Assembly (NCBI RefSeq): GCF_013694105.1
Contig: NZ_JACEFG010000003.1
Coordinates: 558,001-622,000, forward strand
Length of the DNA: 64,000 nucleotides
Direction: 5' to 3'
Source of the DNA: Halobacillus locisalis
Lineage (GTDB): Bacteria > Bacillota > Bacilli > Bacillales > Halobacillaceae
In this document: positions 16,361 to 25,453 of the stretch, one piece after another
Numbering within the stretch: position 1 is the stretch's first letter
Layout: every line of letters starts with the position of its first letter
Notes under the pieces: generated by a model
The model's input: the letters and a program-made list of their open reading frames with translations, nothing else
The model's database searches: none
What the model was told of the DNA's origin: nothing
Program-made: the position numbers and the translations under genes

Positions 16361-17107
16361 ATGAACCGGTTCTTAAATCACCAAGAAATCATAGATAAAT
16401 GTGAAAAAATCAATCAAAATTACGATATTGATGCTCGTTTTTTTGATGAAATCATCGACGATCTCTTAAACACTGAACAACCGACGGAAGATGTTGTATT
16501 GCAAGGATTTCAACGACTGCTGAATGAAGTGAATCATGAAATTGAGCGTATGGAGGAATTTGCGGACATGCGCCCGAACTGTTTCATGGGCTGTGCTTTT
16601 TGTTGTTATTTTCCTATCGTGCTTAGTCGTATGGAAGCAAAGATGATGTTTCGTTCCATAGAGCAGTTCTCAGAGGAAAGGAAGTCTGAGATCTTTAAGC
16701 ATTGGGAATCCTACTATGAGATGTATAAAGATAAGCTTGCAAAGGGTATGGAAATGGATACCGAGGACCCGAAGACGAAACTTGAGTACAAGCAGCTCAA
16801 CCTTCCTTGTCCGATGCTGAATCCGGAAACACAGCTTTGTATTGCTTATGAAATTCGCCCGATTCCTTGTCGCACTTACTTGAATTATAGTGATCCACAA
16901 GTTTGTGCAGAACAAGATATGCCGAAAGAACCCTTCAGCTATGAGTTTCTTTACACCTTTTATTTCGGAGCGATTAATGAGTTGATTCAAGTGCTTTATG
17001 AAAACGGCGAAGATGTGTTTGTCGATTACCCGAGCGATGCTTGGAGTTATGATTATCTCCCGGCGTGGATCAATCAATGGAGAGAGGGGACGTTACATGA
17101 AGTATAA
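16361..17107 (+). CDS. YkgJ-family cysteine cluster protein
   Basis: 248 residues with the YkgJ/Fe-S or zinc-binding cysteine pattern: NCFMGCAFCCYFPI (residues about 74-87), then CPMLNPETQLCIAYEIRPIPCRTY, and a further VCAE. The family (PF03692) is predicted to bind a metal or Fe-S cluster; the role is unknown. AAAGGAG precedes ATG 16361. The 3' end overlaps the MOSC gene by 11 nt, so the two are translationally coupled. Confidence 0.85.
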   Translation: MNRFLNHQEIIDKCEKINQNYDIDARFFDEIIDDLLNTEQPTEDVVLQGFQRLLNEVNHEIERMEEFADMRPNCFMGCAFCCYFPIVLSRMEAKMMFRSIEQFSEERKSEIFKHWESYYEMYKDKLAKGMEMDTEDPKTKLEYKQLNLPCPMLNPETQLCIAYEIRPIPCRTYLNYSDPQVCAEQDMPKEPFSYEFLYTFYFGAINELIQVLYENGEDVFVDYPSDAWSYDYLPAWINQWREGTLHEV

Positions 17108-17741
17108 ATTGTTATCGTTGAATGTCGGACGCCCTGAAGTCTACCAGACAGATAAGGGGGAACTTGAGAGCGCCTACCGAAAAGCATCGGTCTCAGAACC
17201 GACCTTCCTAACTTTTTATAATTTCGAGGGTGATGAACAGGCTGATAAAAAGAATCACGGTGGACGTGATAAGGCGGTCTGTTTGTATCCTGCCCAGCAT
17301 TATCGACATTGGGAGGCTCACTATGATCAAGCGTTCTCTCATCCGGCATTCGGGGAAAACTTAACCGTTGACGGAATTAGAGAGAGCGAAGCCTGTATTG
17401 GTGACATATACAGACTCGGTGATGCGCTTTTACAAATCTCAGAGCCTAGAAAACCCTGTTACATCATTGCGAGAACGCATGGTATTGATGATTTTCCGGC
17501 CCAAGTGACAAAGGTGGGTTACACAGGCTTCTATTTGAGAGTCTTGCAAGAAGGAAGGGTTACAGCAGGTGATGATTTGACTTTAGTGGAAAGGCACCCT
17601 GATGAGGTGACAGTGGAAGACGTCAATGAGGTGCGGTATCATGATCGCGATAATGAGGAGAAATTGACGCGCATCATCAATGTTGATGCTCTTGCTAGCG
17701 GTTTGAAGGAAACTTTACAAAAGCGAATCAAAAACAAATAG
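17097..17741 (+). CDS. MOSC-domain protein, YiiM-like
   Basis: 214 residues: KNHGGRDKAVCLYPAQHY, then PAFGENLTVDGI, GDALLQISEPRKPCYIIA and GYTGFYLRVLQEG. These are MOSC/YiiM signatures with the conserved Cys expected to bind the molybdenum cofactor or sulfur. YiiM-type proteins detoxify N-hydroxylated compounds such as 6-hydroxylaminopurine in E. coli. ATG 17097 follows GAGAGGGG and overlaps the ykgJ-like gene. The longer frame upstream is a shadow. Confidence 0.85.
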   Translation: MKYKLLSLNVGRPEVYQTDKGELESAYRKASVSEPTFLTFYNFEGDEQADKKNHGGRDKAVCLYPAQHYRHWEAHYDQAFSHPAFGENLTVDGIRESEACIGDIYRLGDALLQISEPRKPCYIIARTHGIDDFPAQVTKVGYTGFYLRVLQEGRVTAGDDLTLVERHPDEVTVEDVNEVRYHDRDNEEKLTRIINVDALASGLKETLQKRIKNK

Positions 17742-17752
17742 GAGATGAGGTT

Positions 17753-18205
17753 ATGAGTGAGTGGTTGGATAGAGCTTTACAGCTAGCTGTTGAAAATGTC
17801 GACAACGGGGGACATCCATTTGGAGCCGTTCTTACAATAAATGACGAAGTGGTCGCTGAGGGTGTAAACACGTTGCATGAAACGCCTGATGTGACGGGGC
17901 ATGCAGAAATAGTAGCTATGCGAAAAGAACAGCTGAAGCGCGGGTCAACGGACCTGAGTGACTGCACCATGTATGCCAGCGGCGAACCATGTCCTATGTG
18001 TTTGACAGCCATGTATTTTGCCGGGATCCAAACGGTCTATTATGCTCAATCCGTAGAAGAGGCATCAGGAGTAGGACTCGGCATGTCCGGAAAAGTGTAC
18101 AGGGATCTTCAAAAACCACAAGAAGACCGTCAAATCACGATGATTCATCAACCAGTAAAAAATCCTCAGTTAGATGCCATGAAGCACTACCAAACTAAGG
18201 AGTAA
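17753..18205 (+). CDS. Nucleoside/guanine deaminase-like (CDA fold)
   Basis: 150 residues of the zinc-dependent cytidine deaminase superfamily. HPFGAVLTINDE, GHAEIVAMRK (HAE with zinc His and proton-shuttle Glu) and SGEPCPMCLTAMYFA (PCxxC zinc site) are all present. The closest pattern is guanine deaminase GuaD and TadA-like relatives. It lacks the C-terminal end typical of GuaD, so the substrate is open. The gene is 11 bp after the MOSC gene, with GGAGATGAGG upstream. Cotranscription with a YiiM-like gene fits a role in base-analogue clean-up (inference). Confidence 0.85.
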   Translation: MSEWLDRALQLAVENVDNGGHPFGAVLTINDEVVAEGVNTLHETPDVTGHAEIVAMRKEQLKRGSTDLSDCTMYASGEPCPMCLTAMYFAGIQTVYYAQSVEEASGVGLGMSGKVYRDLQKPQEDRQITMIHQPVKNPQLDAMKHYQTKE

Positions 18206-18219
18206 GAGGAGAGGCGCCG

Positions 18220-18591
18220 ATGAGTTTTGATCATCTGATTGAGGAGAAAATCAAGCAGTCTATCGAACGTGGGGACTTTGACTATTTACCAGGTAAAGGC
18301 AAGCCGTTGCCCAAAGATGATTTGGCTCACGTTCCTGATGAACTACGGAACAGTTATCGGATTTTGAAAAATGCTCATATGCTTCCAGAGGAAATGCAAG
18401 TAAAGAAAGAGATTGTAGAAATCGAGGAATTGATCGAAACCATTGACGATCCATTAGAAAAAGCTGCCTGTCAAAAACGGTTATCAGAGAAACGTATCCG
18501 GTTCGACCTTTTGATGGAAAGAAGGAAGTGGAAACAATCGGGATCCTTCCGCCAATATCAAAACCAAATAAATAAACGGCTCGGTTTTTAG
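18220..18591 (+). CDS. DUF1992 (DnaJC28-like conserved domain) protein
   Basis: 123 residues. The motif EEKIKQSIERGDFDYLPGKGKPLP near the N-terminus defines DUF1992, found in bacteria and in the DnaJ-family member DnaJC28. The rest is helical (LPEEMQVKKEIVEIEELIETI...). Function unknown. It is the last gene of the 16361-18591 operon. The ribosome binding site is AGGAGAGG. Confidence 0.88.
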   Translation: MSFDHLIEEKIKQSIERGDFDYLPGKGKPLPKDDLAHVPDELRNSYRILKNAHMLPEEMQVKKEIVEIEELIETIDDPLEKAACQKRLSEKRIRFDLLMERRKWKQSGSFRQYQNQINKRLGF

Positions 18592-18639
18592 TAGGCTGGC
18601 AGGACAAATCACTCTTCTCAAAAAAAACGCGCGTAATCA

Positions 18640-18671
18640 AAGGAACTCCTCGACATGGACGTTCCTTTTTT
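18640..18671 (+). terminator. Terminator after the DUF1992 gene
   Basis: AAAGGAAC...GTTCCTTTTTTT: an 8-bp stem with T-run. The rest of the 18592-18884 gap is AT-rich; I find no further gene in it. Confidence 0.75.
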
Positions 18672-18884
18672 TGTGTCGAATTAATAAACAATCCGTCTAA
18701 AAAACAAATATTCGTTTAAAGAAGGCATTTTAAGGATATTTTCCTATATAAGCATTTTTTATACGATTTGTTTTGTAACGGATCAGAACCATAAAGGATC
18801 AAAGAGAAATGGGTCTTCAAGACATAGAGCCGTACTCTCATTAGTAGGATAGAGAAAAGCGATATAGACAGGAGGAGGAGCACC

Positions 18885-20444
18885 ATGAAACGAATGATTG
18901 TCTTGCCTTTCTCGATAATGTTGGCATTTATACTTACTTTCCCCGTGTACACGCACGGAGCGACAGACCTCAATGGAAGATCAGCAACAGATACCCTCTC
19001 TGAATTATCCTCTAGCAAGACAGAGTCCTTGGCAGATTCGAGAGAAACGATACAAAATGCAGCATTTGACATGGCCAATGAATATCGTAAACAGATGGAA
19101 TTACCACTATTTCAATCAAACGACCTTCTTCAAAAAATGGCTCAGAACCATGCAGACTATCTTCTTCAATTTCCTGATGACGGTCACTATGAGAGAAACA
19201 CTGATAGTGAGGGGTTCACTGGATATAGTGTCAGGCATCGAGCAGACCACGTTGGCTATACGGGCTTGGTAGGTGAAGGGATTACCTATCAAGAACAGGA
19301 CGGTGAAGTATCGATTCATCATTTATTCGATGCGCCTTACCATAGATTAAGTTTAATCGATCCTCGCTTCAGTTCTATTGGAATTGGGTACAATGACTCC
19401 GGTGATTTTGTGGCGAATTACGGGGGAGATGGGATTGTAGAAAACCCACGGCCAGTCGTTTATCCAGTACCCAATCAGCAAAATGTGAAAGTTTCATGGT
19501 TTGCTAATGAGCAGCCGAACCCTCTGCGTTTCTTTGATAAAAATAGAGAATGGACAGGCTATCCTATTACGTATCGCTATTTTGGCTCCCCTCAAGACCA
19601 ACTGGTCGTTGAACAGGCTAAGTTGATGAACGAATCTGGAGAACAAGTCGATACCTACAATGTTACACCCTCTATGGAAGATCACGGGAACAAGCATGTT
19701 TTCTTAATTCCAAAGAATAAGTTAATTCCTGGGCAAACTTATACAGTAGATATAAAGGCTAGAGCTGAACATGCCGATAGTACTAAGGAAGATGTATCGA
19801 AAAAGTGGGAATTTACGACAGCCAAGCAAGTGGAACTTGATGACGTATATCTCCAAACACAAAAACAAACGACATTTCTGAAGATGGAATGGGCTTCAGG
19901 TGGAGACCCGGATGCCGTCATATCTTTAAAGAGAAACGGAAACACGCATATCGAGAAGCAAGACAATAATCAGTACACTTATAAACCTATTGAACCTGGT
20001 ACTTATACATTAAATATCGATAGTCCTTGGTTCAATGAAACGAAAAAATATGAAGTTTCAATCAAAGAAAACCAATTCGAATTGTTGGAAGTCGACGCTT
20101 TTCAGGCAATCGAACTAGAAAAGGCATCCACCCAGCCGGTATGGGGGAGCTACCCGGAGTTTTCAAGTATAAAAGAGGTCGATAAGGATAAGGTATGGGA
20201 GATCACGTTCAACGAACAAATGGAGGATAAAGCTTTAGAGGATGGCGGTATATACGTCATCAATGATTCTGGGGAGCAAGTACTCGTGGAAATTAAGCAG
20301 GGCAGCCAAGCTACTGATTATCACGTCCATCCACCAGAAGGGGGATATGAGACAGGACTTCACCAGTTGATCATTGAACCGATGAAAAGCCTAGCAGGAA
20401 CGTCTATGAAAGAGGGCGTCCGCATGAGCTTTTCTGTTAAATAA
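18885..20444 (+). CDS. Secreted CAP-domain protein with C-terminal Ig-like repeats
   Basis: 519 residues. Signal peptide at residues 1-25 (LAFILTFPVYTHGA). A CAP/SCP-like domain follows at about 50-185 (AFDMANEYRKQMELP, QNHADYLL, GEGITYQ, DPRFSSIGIGYN, FVANYGG). Two beta-sandwich regions come next, the last resembling a Big_5/SbsA-type Ig domain (WEITFNEQMEDKALEDGGIYV...). CAP proteins in bacilli are secreted or spore-coat associated, with unclear activity. GGAGGAGGAG precedes ATG 18885. Single gene. Confidence 0.85.
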   Translation: MKRMIVLPFSIMLAFILTFPVYTHGATDLNGRSATDTLSELSSSKTESLADSRETIQNAAFDMANEYRKQMELPLFQSNDLLQKMAQNHADYLLQFPDDGHYERNTDSEGFTGYSVRHRADHVGYTGLVGEGITYQEQDGEVSIHHLFDAPYHRLSLIDPRFSSIGIGYNDSGDFVANYGGDGIVENPRPVVYPVPNQQNVKVSWFANEQPNPLRFFDKNREWTGYPITYRYFGSPQDQLVVEQAKLMNESGEQVDTYNVTPSMEDHGNKHVFLIPKNKLIPGQTYTVDIKARAEHADSTKEDVSKKWEFTTAKQVELDDVYLQTQKQTTFLKMEWASGGDPDAVISLKRNGNTHIEKQDNNQYTYKPIEPGTYTLNIDSPWFNETKKYEVSIKENQFELLEVDAFQAIELEKASTQPVWGSYPEFSSIKEVDKDKVWEITFNEQMEDKALEDGGIYVINDSGEQVLVEIKQGSQATDYHVHPPEGGYETGLHQLIIEPMKSLAGTSMKEGVRMSFSVK

Positions 20445-20465
20445 GTAGGAACAGGAGAGGGTTAT

Positions 20466-21131
20466 ATGTGCGGACGATTTACATTAACGGCAGCTGAGTA
20501 CGAAATCATACAAGCTTTTGATTTACAGTCCCTCAACCTAGATGACGAACCACGTTATAATATTGCGCCAGGACAAAAAGTTCTGGCCGTTATTCAAAGT
20601 GGGAGTGAAAAACGGGCTGGTGAAATGTATTGGGGGCTTGTCCCTTCGTGGGCAAAGGATCCTAAAATCGGTTATAAAATGATTAATGCCAGAAGTGAAA
20701 CGGCACATGAGAAACCTAGTTTTAAAAGATTGATGTCTCAGAAAAGATGCTTGATTATTGCGGATAGTTTTTATGAGTGGAAGAAAATAAGTGAAGGTAA
20801 ACAGCCGATGAGAATTTCAATGAAGCATAGAAAGTTATTTGCTTTCGCTGGTTTATGGGATCATTGGAAAACGGAGGATGAGGAGCGCTTTACGTGTACG
20901 ATTCTCACTAAAGATGCGAACCCATTCATGAGTGAAATTCATGACCGAATGCCTGTGATTTTACCTGAGAATATGCAGGACAAGTGGATTGAGCCTGTTA
21001 AATGGACCCCTGATCACGCTCATCAATTCATCGAGCAATTAACGATGGAGGAGCTTGAGGCTTACGAAGTGAGTCCTTATGTGAACTCTGCAAAGAATAC
21101 GGGTCCTGCGTGTATCGAGCCGCTAGCCTGA
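20466..21131 (+). CDS. SOS-response-associated peptidase (SRAP, YedK/HMCES family)
   Basis: 221 residues beginning MCGRF; after Met removal Cys2 forms the thiazolidine link to abasic sites in single-stranded DNA. Other key motifs are present: PRYNIAPGQ, NARSETAHEKPSF, SFYEWKK (Glu) and IHDRMPVIL (His). It shields abasic sites during replication. No LexA box was seen upstream. It lies 21 bp after the CAP gene with AGGAGAGGG. Confidence 0.93.
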   Translation: MCGRFTLTAAEYEIIQAFDLQSLNLDDEPRYNIAPGQKVLAVIQSGSEKRAGEMYWGLVPSWAKDPKIGYKMINARSETAHEKPSFKRLMSQKRCLIIADSFYEWKKISEGKQPMRISMKHRKLFAFAGLWDHWKTEDEERFTCTILTKDANPFMSEIHDRMPVILPENMQDKWIEPVKWTPDHAHQFIEQLTMEELEAYEVSPYVNSAKNTGPACIEPLA

Positions 21132-21216
21132 GTGCTCCTGATCTCCTCGTATGTCCTTTCTTTCCTTTATAGGTTTAGATATACTGAAATAGAAATAATT
21201 GTATGAGAGGGATATG

Positions 21217-23370
21217 ATGAACAAACTTTCAAACCACTCACTATTAGATATGCATACCGTTAATAAGCTTTATGATCAACTCGAATCTCAACCTTTAGAG
21301 GAGTCTTCAAAGCAATTGATCGATGAATTGAAACAGGAACTCTTCCCTTACATACAATCTCAGCAAGATATGATTTATGCGTTACGTCACGTGATGTCCA
21401 TAATGCTGGTTGATAATAATGGGATGATTAAGTCTACTGATGATTACTTTTGTTCGCTAGCAAACTATGAAAAGAATGAAGTTATGGATAAGGACTTTAC
21501 ATATTTTCTTAGTAGGCCCACTAATGATTCAATTTTCAGCTATTGGAATAATCGTCATGACTCGGAAGTGTTTGATGAAGAATTATGTTATGTAACGAAA
21601 ACGAATACGCTGTTTTGGATGAGAACAATTATTGTACCGACAGATGAAGGTTCGTCTATCATTTTTGGCATGGATGTGACGAATCAAAAGTATGAGGAGA
21701 CAAGGCAGCTAGAGCAAGCTCATGAAGATTATTCACGCACTGTTCAGTCTTTAGTCAACCTCGTGTTTAAAGTTGTCCGAAATAAAGAAGGGGTTTTCTC
21801 TTACTCCATGTTTGAAGGGAAATTGGCGAAAGATATCGGGTTAACTACGATGGTGGTTCGAAGTCGAAAGTTGGAAGATATTTTTGGTGAGAAACAGTCT
21901 GCCTTTTATAAAGATAAATATACACGTGGGTTCAATGGTGAAGTGTTATCCTATAAACACCGTTATAAAGACCGTTACTTCTATACGACATTGTCCCCTA
22001 TATTTGCTCATAACGAGGTCGTAGAAGTCATCGGAAGCTCAATTGAAATCACGTCCTATGAAGAAGCAGAGCATCGTATTCAACACATGGCTTCTCATGA
22101 CCCTTTGACGGATTTGCCGAATCGAAGTAAATTGCAAAAAGATTTATCTAATCTGATTGAGCGAAATCCCAAAGTATCGATCCTGTTTTGTAACTTGGAT
22201 CGATTTAAGTATGTCAATGACGCCATGGGGTATATGGGCGGGGATAAGGTTATTAAAATAATGGCGGATAGGATCCAAAGTGTGTTGTCTCCTGAAGACC
22301 TTCTTTATCGATTAGGGGGAGACGAATTCATGATCTGCCTGCCGAATGGCCAATCAAGCGAAGAGATTGCAGTCATCGGTCAAGAGGTTCTGCAAAAGAT
22401 CATGCAACCCATTCACCTGATGGATAAACAGATTTTCATCACCGCCCGGATAGGTGCGGCACGTCATCCAGTTGATTCTTCCTCTTCAGACGAGTTGATC
22501 AGTTTTGCCAATTTAGCTATGCAATCGTGCAAACATAATGGGCGCCATAACTTTCTATTTTACACACCGAATATGAATCAATATCATGATCACCAGATTT
22601 CAATCGAAGGAGATTTGCGTGAAGCGATTACTCGTAATGAACTTCAGCTATATTATCAGCCTAAAGTAAACGTGGAAACTGGTTATATTAGTGGTATGGA
22701 GGCATTAGTCCGCTGGAACCACCCTGAAAAAGGTTTCATATCACCAGGTGAGTTCATTCCGATAGCGGAGGAAACAGGGTTGATCACGCAATTGGACGAG
22801 TGGGTGTTGAATGAAGCCTGCAGACAAAATCAGCAGTGGATGGAAGCGGGGTATGCGGCGGAACGCGTTGCTGTCAATGTGTCCGCAAATGAAATCCAAC
22901 GTACAGACTTTGCGGAAAAAGTGAACCGTGTACTGCAGGAGACTTGTTTGGACCCTCAATTTCTTGAAATTGAAGTGACCGAAAATAGTGTGATGCAGAA
23001 TACGGATCAGTGTATAAGAACCATGCAAGATCTAAAAACGCTAGGTGTATCGTTATCCATCGATGATTTCGGGACTGGTTATTCCTCACTCAGCTATTTA
23101 AGGAAGTTTCCGATCCATTATTTGAAAATCGATCAAACCTTCATCAAAGGGGTGCTTCATGACCCTAGCGATTCTGAAATTGTGAAGGTGATGATTCAAC
23201 TTGCGGACGCTTTCAAGTTGGAGGTCGTTGCAGAAGGCGTAGAAAATGCAGAAGTTCTTCAATTTCTCCAAGAGAACCACTGTGCCTACTATCAAGGGTA
23301 TTACTTCAGTAAGCCATTACCTCCAGAAGAAATGGAGAAGCTGCTTACAAAAAAGCAGACATATTCTTAA
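21217..23370 (+). CDS. PAS-GGDEF-EAL cyclic-di-GMP turnover protein
   Basis: 717 residues. An N-terminal helical part and two PAS-like regions (about 60-165 and 175-285) precede a GGDEF domain (HDPLTDLPNRSKL; LYRLGGDEFMICLP near residue 367). An EAL domain follows (SGMEALVRWNHP near 495; VNVSANEIQ; LEIEVTENSVM; SIDDFGTGYSSLSYL; AEGVE). Both catalytic signatures are intact, so it could make and degrade c-di-GMP. No membrane segments, so a cytosolic sensor. ATG 21217 (or 21214) fits GAGAGGG; the TTG at 21199 does not. A PilZ gene occurs at 55276. Confidence 0.92.
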   Translation: MNKLSNHSLLDMHTVNKLYDQLESQPLEESSKQLIDELKQELFPYIQSQQDMIYALRHVMSIMLVDNNGMIKSTDDYFCSLANYEKNEVMDKDFTYFLSRPTNDSIFSYWNNRHDSEVFDEELCYVTKTNTLFWMRTIIVPTDEGSSIIFGMDVTNQKYEETRQLEQAHEDYSRTVQSLVNLVFKVVRNKEGVFSYSMFEGKLAKDIGLTTMVVRSRKLEDIFGEKQSAFYKDKYTRGFNGEVLSYKHRYKDRYFYTTLSPIFAHNEVVEVIGSSIEITSYEEAEHRIQHMASHDPLTDLPNRSKLQKDLSNLIERNPKVSILFCNLDRFKYVNDAMGYMGGDKVIKIMADRIQSVLSPEDLLYRLGGDEFMICLPNGQSSEEIAVIGQEVLQKIMQPIHLMDKQIFITARIGAARHPVDSSSSDELISFANLAMQSCKHNGRHNFLFYTPNMNQYHDHQISIEGDLREAITRNELQLYYQPKVNVETGYISGMEALVRWNHPEKGFISPGEFIPIAEETGLITQLDEWVLNEACRQNQQWMEAGYAAERVAVNVSANEIQRTDFAEKVNRVLQETCLDPQFLEIEVTENSVMQNTDQCIRTMQDLKTLGVSLSIDDFGTGYSSLSYLRKFPIHYLKIDQTFIKGVLHDPSDSEIVKVMIQLADAFKLEVVAEGVENAEVLQFLQENHCAYYQGYYFSKPLPPEEMEKLLTKKQTYS

Positions 23371-23810
23371 GGTTGAAGCAGGTAATGGTTTTGTTCAATC
23401 ATATAAGAATACAGTGGGATGGAAAACGACTCGCTTTCCTGCGGGGAGCCGGCAAGTCTCCTCGTTCGTTGGCACTCCCTATGGGGTCTTCCTTTAGTCC
23501 TTCTCCCGCGGGAGTCTTCCCGTTTTCCATCCCACTATGCTCAAATTAGCTGGAACAGAACCTCACCAAGTATTGTGCTGTCATCAGTAGAACTCCACAT
23601 TGTAGTTGAATCTCTAGAGGTTCAGCCTTTCTGTGATGAGGTGGCGTGGAAACGGCGACACTCCTGCAGGATGCTGAGGCTTAGGTGAGATCCCGCAGGT
23701 CGCGAAGCGGGTGAGGAAGCTCACCGCCTCCTGCGGAAAGGGAGTCGTTTCCACGCCACCGGACTCTTCTTAACTTGGAAGAACCGAACGTAGCTTTCGC
23801 GGACACACTG
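23371..23810. repeat. Composite palindromic intergenic repeat, copy 2
   Basis: Same order and orientation as copy 1. Module A at 23414-23535 has 15-bp perfect terminal inverted repeats (GTGGGATGGAAAACG). Module B at 23641-23759 has 14-bp ones (GTGGCGTGGAAACG). It lies between the convergent c-di-GMP gene and the AGCS symporter gene. Unlike copies 1 and 3 it has a terminator only on its right side. Open frames inside are spurious. Confidence 0.85.
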
Positions 23811-23848
23811 AAGAGCCACGAACAGGTTGTGTTCGTGGCTCTTGTTTT
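23811..23848. terminator. Terminator after the AGCS gene, at the edge of repeat copy 2
   Basis: AAGAGCCACGAAC / GTTCGTGGCTCTT, a 13-bp perfect stem with a 7-nt loop. It is usable from both strands. Confidence 0.88.
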
Positions 23849-23849
23849 G

Positions 23850-25232
23850 TTATCCGTTTGTATAGCGTGCTTCTTTCTCTTCTTGCCTTTCTTTTTTAGC
23901 GACTTTTAAGAATTTATTGGTTTCAGCCGCTACAACTCCGGAGAGTAAAAGTAAGCCGATTAAGTTAGGGAATGCCATCAAACCGTTCATGATGTCGGCC
24001 ATTCCCCATACAACATCCAGCTGGGCAACTGCCCCGATGAAGACGAAGCCGACAAAGACCGCCTTATAGATGCCGATTCCTTTTTGATTCGTTAAGTATC
24101 CAAAACATTTCTCCCCGTAATAGGACCAACCAACGATTGTTGAAAAGGCGAAGAAAATCAGACCGATCGTAACAATGTAGGCCCCGATATCACCGAGGAA
24201 GATTTGGAAGGAAGCAGTCGTTAAGTCAGCACCTTCTAAATCTCCTTGGTATTGGCCTGCCATGACGATGGTAAGACCGGTCATCGTACAGACGAGAATC
24301 GTATCGATAAAGACTTGAGTCATGGATACAAGAGCCTGGCGTCCAGCATAATCCGTTCTCGCGGCTGCAGCAGCAATAGGGGCTGAACCAAGTCCTGCTT
24401 CATTTGAGAATACGCCACGAGCGACACCGAAGCGGATTACGGATCCGAGGATACCCCCGCCCACAGCATTAGCAGTAAAAGCATCTGTGAAAATGGTTCC
24501 GAATGCAGGAAGTACCATATCTAAATTCATGAAAATAATGATGAGTGCGCCGATTACATAAAACACAGCCATAATCGGAACGAAAAAGGCCGTAACTTTA
24601 CCAATGCTTTTAATTCCACCCAATAGAACGAGAGCAGCGAATACAGTAAGTAAGACTCCTGTCACCCATGTAGGCACGCTGAATGTGGATTCCATTACAT
24701 CCGAAACGGAGTTGGATTGAACCATGTTCCCGATCCCGAATGCAGCAACGGCCCCGAAGATTGCAAATAACATTCCCAACACTTTACCTAAGCGTTTCGT
24801 TTTCAGCCCTCGTGACAAGTAATACATCGGTCCGCCAGACATTTCACCGTTGGGACCTTCAATACGGTATTTGACGGCTAGTACAGCTTCTGCATACTTT
24901 GTTGCCATCCCGAACACCGCCGTGATCCACATCCAAAATACAGCACCTGGACCGCCTAAAAAGACAGCTGTCGCAACCCCTGCGATGTTTCCTGTTCCGA
25001 TTGTTGCCGCAAGGGCTGTCGTTAAGGCTTGGTAGTGGGAGATATCTCCCTTCTCATTCTCCACTTTCTTTTTGTTCGGTACAAAAGCTAATCTTAAAGC
25101 ATAGGGAAGCGTCTTGAATTGTAAGAACCCTAAACGTAATGTTAGGTAAACGCCTGTACCTACAAGTAAGATCAGTAGGGCGGGTCCCCAAACGACGCCA
25201 CTAATTTGTGATAAAACTTCTTCTAAACTCAT
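23850..25232 (-). CDS. Alanine/glycine:sodium symporter (AGCS family)
   Basis: 460 residues with about 10-11 membrane helices. Family motifs: GVVWGPALLILLVGTGVYLTL, TALAATIGTGNIAGVATA, GGPGAVFWMWITAVFGMATKYAEA, SGGPMYYL and SNEAGLGSAPIAAAAA. It imports alanine and/or glycine with Na+, similar to B. subtilis AlsT/YrbD. Monocistronic: a terminator follows and an AT-rich promoter region lies upstream. The leader is AGGGGGCC before ATG 25232. Confidence 0.92.
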   Translation of the reverse strand: MSLEEVLSQISGVVWGPALLILLVGTGVYLTLRLGFLQFKTLPYALRLAFVPNKKKVENEKGDISHYQALTTALAATIGTGNIAGVATAVFLGGPGAVFWMWITAVFGMATKYAEAVLAVKYRIEGPNGEMSGGPMYYLSRGLKTKRLGKVLGMLFAIFGAVAAFGIGNMVQSNSVSDVMESTFSVPTWVTGVLLTVFAALVLLGGIKSIGKVTAFFVPIMAVFYVIGALIIIFMNLDMVLPAFGTIFTDAFTANAVGGGILGSVIRFGVARGVFSNEAGLGSAPIAAAAARTDYAGRQALVSMTQVFIDTILVCTMTGLTIVMAGQYQGDLEGADLTTASFQIFLGDIGAYIVTIGLIFFAFSTIVGWSYYGEKCFGYLTNQKGIGIYKAVFVGFVFIGAVAQLDVVWGMADIMNGLMAFPNLIGLLLLSGVVAAETNKFLKVAKKERQEEKEARYTNG

Positions 25233-25402
25233 TTCTCTGGCCCCCTAGTATAAAATTTACAAAATTATTTCTATATACAATATTCAGAAAATTATGCTTG
25301 AAAGTCAAGAAGAATCGTAGAACTTGATTAAATCGGATGGTTTATTTCGTCAGATCATGGGAAAATATGCACTATAAGAATAGAAAAAGAAGGGTTTATG
25401 TA

Positions 25403-25423
25403 ATCATTCATAGAATGAATGAT
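25403..25423. promoter_or_regulatory. Perfect palindrome upstream of yfkJ
   Basis: ATCATTCAT-AGA-ATGAATGAT (9-bp arms) lies about 30 bp before the yfkJ start. It could be an operator or a leader hairpin; no regulator is suggested by the sequence. Confidence 0.4.
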
Positions 25424-25453
25424 AGATGAAATACTATGTATGGAGGAACGTTT

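Noticed and set aside
18672-18884. Riboswitch (c-di-GMP or similar) in front of the CAP-protein gene
   Set aside because: No conserved aptamer core could be found by eye.
23246-23688. Frames at the end of the GGDEF-EAL gene and in repeat copy 2
   Set aside because: Overlap the real gene or the repeat; no start site support.
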